Assembly (NCBI GenBank): GCA_025677815.1
Contig: JAIXMP010000006.1
Span: 1,488,001-1,552,000 of the forward strand
Reading direction: 5' to 3'
DNA length: 64,000 nucleotides
From: Phascolomyces articulosus
Lineage: Eukaryota; Mucoromycota; Mucoromycetes; Mucorales; Lichtheimiaceae
In this document: positions 60,664-64,000 of the stretch, in pieces
Position numbering within the stretch: the stretch's first letter is position 1
Layout: each line of letters opens with the position of its first letter
Program-made: the position numbers and the translations under genes
The notes under the pieces: model-generated
Told to the model about the DNA's origin: nothing
The model's database searches: none
What the model saw: only the letters and a program-made list of their open reading frames with translations

Positions 60664-61605
60664 ATAATACCTTTTCCTCTTATATTTTAATATGTTAAAA
60701 TGCAAATACAGCATACATTCTTTGACCCAACAGAGGCATCTTTTCATCGCCCTTTATCTAAGTCAGAGCTTCACTTTGGACAGTATATTTTTATGAAAAC
60801 ATATTTTGAAAGTTTATACGTATGATGCATGATTTCACTGGTCAGAGGAAAGGGGATGGACAGTTTACAGTTTTATAGAGCTGGAGATTTATTATTAGAT
60901 GTTGAGGTAGTTATCTGGTTTGATATGGGATTTTTTTTAGATTTTGAAAGAATAATTATTTGACTGAGGTAATGCAAAACATCATCAAAACTCATTTAGC
61001 CTCTCCCTGTTACGTAATCGCTTGGAAATTCAAAATATTTTGTTATATCATAAGTGTATTTACATATTGGAAATTGTCAGTCTTCTACAAATATTACACG
61101 GTCAATCCTTGTTTTATGCAACAAATTCTTGGAGCTGTGATGTAGATTTCCTAACTTGCAAAAACGAGGATTGAATATATATAGCAGCACTATTATTACG
61201 ATATCACTTAATATGTATGTTTTTGGTACTTGAAAACAAAAAATAAGGCAAAATCACATATACATTTTTTTACAGCTTAGTAATAATTAGTGTTGTTCGC
61301 CTCAATACGTTTTTTTATTAAGTACGAGAGAAGAAAAAGAGATACAGCAATATGACATGAAAACTACAGATTGTTATACAAGTAGTTAATATATGAAATA
61401 AACAAATGTAATTATTATTTTAATACAATTGAGATAGACGCATCCTGTTTTTCAATCCATCCACTAAATGAAATGTGGTTTTTTTTTTAGTGGTGTGTTT
61501 TTTAGTGGGCTTTTTGGCATTTTGTGTACTTCGCCACCAGAGTGGATATTACACAGTACTTTGAGTATTATAAAAGGCGAGCTTTTTTGTATACTTTTTT
61601 TTGCG
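60664..61605. other. Intergenic region
   Basis: This is about 940 bp downstream of the nuclease-like gene, AT-rich, with short frames (60960-61145, 61468-61689) that lack motifs. No gene is seen. Confidence 0.35.
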
Positions 61606-61956
61606 TACAACTTTTTCGGAAATCATTCGCACACTCCAGGAAAAAATTTCGTACATTTCAAAGATAAAAAATTCGTACACTTCAAGTAAAAAAATTGTAC
61701 ACTTCTAGTAAAAAAAAATTCGTACCCTCCTGATAAAAACAATACTGTAAAGTTTATTTATAATGGTTTTTCATTCAAGCAACTCTGAAATTTTGACTCA
61801 GAATATCAGTAGAAACTTTAAAGGTCGCTAATAAAGATATTACAAATAAATAAGAGGAAAAAAGGTATAATAATAATTAAAGTGTCCGGATTTTTTCACT
61901 AGAACGTGTACGAAATTTTTTCCTGGAGTGTGCGAATGATTTCCGAAAAAGGTGTA
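61606..61956. mobile_element. Foldback inverted-repeat element (350 bp)
   Basis: The left arm 61606-61655 (tacaactttttcggaaatca ... ttcgtaca) is nearly the exact reverse complement of 61907-61956 (tgtacgaaattttttcctgg ... aaggtgta). Only one or two differences occur over 50 bp. Inside the left arm lie three degenerate ~23 bp units of the form ttcgtacacttcaagtaaaa. No ORF is present. It looks like a non-autonomous DNA element; no clear target duplication was identified. Confidence 0.65.
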
Positions 61957-62437
61957 ATTCTTGTTCTTTATAGAGTACTATTCAAAAGATTTGTTTGTGA
62001 AGTTTTTCTTATTAATTAATAATAATCATTTAAATGATTGCTTCTATATAGTTTATCATTATGGAGCATAGGTTAAATAAACTTTATATATAAGTTTGTC
62101 TTTTTTGGGGCTAATAATAAGTGATTTTTTTTGTGTAGGGCTTTTTGTAGAGTATAGATTAATTATCTTTTTATTGGTTTTTCTAAATGTAAAACAATTA
62201 TTGTAACAATCGTCTCTATTATAATTTTATACTAGTATATACAAGTATTTATACCTAAAGCTTTCAATATCGAGTTATTATATATATATACTATTCTCTA
62301 CTTATATAATAGAATATCATTTATAAGATAAATTAAAAAAAACTACGTAAAGACTTAGTAATAAACATCAACAAACAAGTACGAGTAGTTATGTTGTAGC
62401 GCTCCTTAGTCCGGTTAATATTGGATATTTTCTTTTT

Positions 62438-62440
<3 letters not shown>
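61957..62440. other. AT-rich spacer
   Basis: This is about 480 bp of very AT-rich sequence with no ORF or RNA gene recognised. Confidence 0.35.

Positions 62441-62509
<69 letters not shown>
62441..62509. repeat. (ATT)23 microsatellite
   Basis: A perfect 69 bp trinucleotide run lies here, bordered by further ATT-like interruptions up to about 62526. Its purity suggests recent expansion. Confidence 0.97.
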
Positions 62510-62590
62510 TTCATTATTGTTATTATTTCTTTATCAGTATCAATATTATTATCTTTAAAGTACATTATATTATACATCAACATAAAGCAC

Positions 62591-62877
62591 TGTTATTGGA
62601 TGAAACTTATTCACATGTTACATTTGCTTTTGTAACAATTGCAATTGCTTTTGATAACATTTGCATTTGCTTTTGCAAATTATTGCAAAAGCAAATAGTA
62701 TAAATAGAAGACTAATTTCGATTTCTTTAGTTCTTTAGCTCTTTACTCCTGAGTTCCTAACTCTCAGTTCTTTTATTTCCCAGTTTTCAGTACTTTACTT
62801 TATTTTCTCAATAAAATATCTTAAACTTATCTTTTACTTTAAACTTTTGTCTTTTGAATAAGTGAGATAATATAACA
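62591..62877 (+). mobile_element. Probable solo LTR (287 bp, TGTTAT...ATAACA)
   Basis: The segment starts TGTTAT and ends ATAACA, a perfect 6 bp terminal inverted repeat with the TG/CA ends of LTRs. Inside are a 14 bp palindrome pair (atttgcttttgcaa / ttgcaaaagcaaat, 62666-62697), a TATAAATAG box immediately after it (about 62699), and an AATAAAAT signal near 62810. The flanking pentamers agc-ac and ttc-ac match only in the last three bases, so target duplication is not proven. Confidence 0.5.
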
Positions 62878-64000
62878 TTCACTATTCTTTCATAATAACA
62901 AGGCTATTTCTCGTGTGGTTTCAGACGAATAATTCCTGAAAATAAGAACTCCCACACAACCTATCTTTATTTATTTTATTATTTGATCCATAAACTGATC
63001 ATTTCATACAACTTTTAGTGATAACATTATCATTTATTTTACTCTATACAGAAGGCTCTTTACCACAAATAGAACACTTCAATGTCATTATTTGCAAGAA
63101 AAATACAGTCAAGTTACTGGTCATCCAATCAAAAAACCCCACAAAAAACCACCCACTGGGGTTTTTTTTTCACTATGATGAGATAAAATTTCCAATTGGT
63201 CGAAATCTATTCCGTCATCCTCATGAAAAATAACAATTTGTGGGGCACAGAACTTCTGCTTTTCTCCCTTTACTTTTTTACTTTCTTTTTGTACATGGTA
63301 AGCGCAATAGTAGTATATGTCTCATTCATAATCATTAATATTAATTGTAATAAAAGTTTATTTGGTTTTTTTTTTTGTTCAGGTTTTTGCTGTCTAGGTC
63401 TTTGTGCTATTGTGAGGGTAATGTTTGTTATTTCTGTATTTCTGTTATGGACAAGTGCAGACAGGGTCATTCGGTATTAGTAGTGAATCTATGCGTCTTT
63501 GAGCGTTGTAGCTCTCCTCTTTATGCTTGCCCAGCATTGTACGCAATTAAATTTGTCTGCATGTATGGTAGAGTGACGACCCATTTGTTATATAAAGAGC
63601 ATTCATGGTGTCTTTGAGCCCCATGCTCTCCTTTGTATGATTCCTGCTTAGGTACTTAGTAGACGGAAACTCTGTTGAACCCTGCCTATGTCAGAAAATG
63701 CCTGAGCATTTGTCCTTTGTGTCTGTGTGTGCGTATGTGTAAAGAAAATATAGGTTACTAATTTGTTTAATAATGTTTTTTGGCCAAGCAAAACGTACAG
63801 GAATGGATAAACAATGGTCGGTGCCAACTTTCATATTGTAACTTTGCTAATATTTGTTAATCCTTTCTTTCTTTTATCATATAAATAATAAAGTAACAGC
63901 ATTGTTTCTTTGCTTTTTTTTTTTATTAGGAGTGAGAGATTACTTTTTTTTATGAAAACTTGAAATGTGTTGCTGGTCTAAGCAATAGAAGGACGACAGC
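62878..64000. other. Right-edge region without a supported gene
   Basis: The rest of the window has T-rich open frames (63018-63233, 63196-63480, 63375-63617) with no convincing motifs or splice structure. Two related blocks of about 37 bp (63495-63531 and 63610-63646, both beginning gtctttgag and containing gctctcct) form an imperfect direct repeat. The region may be transposon debris or the start of something that continues beyond the window. Confidence 0.3.

Noticed and set aside
62441..62509. Repeat array as a possible CRISPR or satellite
   Set aside because: It is a plain trinucleotide microsatellite with no spacers; the window is eukaryotic.

Overview
The window looks like nuclear DNA of a filamentous early-diverging fungus, most likely Mucoromycota (Mucorales-like). 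It is very AT-rich. Its genes are split by many short GT..AG introns, mostly about 50-150 bp, with tatag-type acceptors. Several protein families point to such a genome: a Zds1-type PP2A regulator, a PMP3 proteolipid, SKI3, HET-domain proteins and PIF/Harbinger transposons. The species cannot be fixed from this sequence alone.

Housekeeping genes come in islands. On the left are the 3' part of a Miro/GEM1 mitochondrial GTPase (+, cut by the window edge), a SAM-dependent methyltransferase (-), TRM112 (+), a peroxisomal adenine-nucleotide-type carrier (+), a Zds-family protein (+), an unidentified single-pass membrane protein (+, 497 aa in my four-exon model) and SKI3 (-, about 16 exons). In the middle are a tiny five-exon PMP3 gene (+), a JMJD6-like JmjC oxygenase with a polyserine tail (+), arginyl-tRNA synthetase (-) and an AVT-type amino-acid transporter (+). 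These genes serve mitochondrial dynamics, translation and tRNA methylation, RNA decay, cell-cycle phosphatase control and membrane transport. No operon-like logic is evident.

Between and after these islands lie dynamic stretches. At 13.7-14.8 kb there is a decayed HET gene next to a TA-flanked MITE, with another MITE at 21.6 kb. From 32.5 to 39.4 kb there are gene fragments, an LTR-like element, a coding tandem repeat, an unidentified broken minus-strand gene, an intact single-exon HET gene and a second HET remnant. From 52.4 to 64 kb there is a frameshifted Harbinger transposase, a PD-(D/E)XK-like pseudogene interrupted by a second Harbinger end that carries a Myb/SANT-type ORF, opposed LTR-like pieces, an intact seven-exon PD-(D/E)XK-like gene, a foldback repeat, an (ATT)23 tract and a probable solo LTR.

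The most interesting signals are the HET paralogue set, with one nonsense-killed copy and a shared flank, and the two PD-(D/E)XK-like genes (one intact, one dead). Exon coordinates were derived by hand from splice consensus and reading-frame continuity. For most multi-exon genes the exon lengths sum to a multiple of three; SKI3 and the transposase are less precisely resolved.
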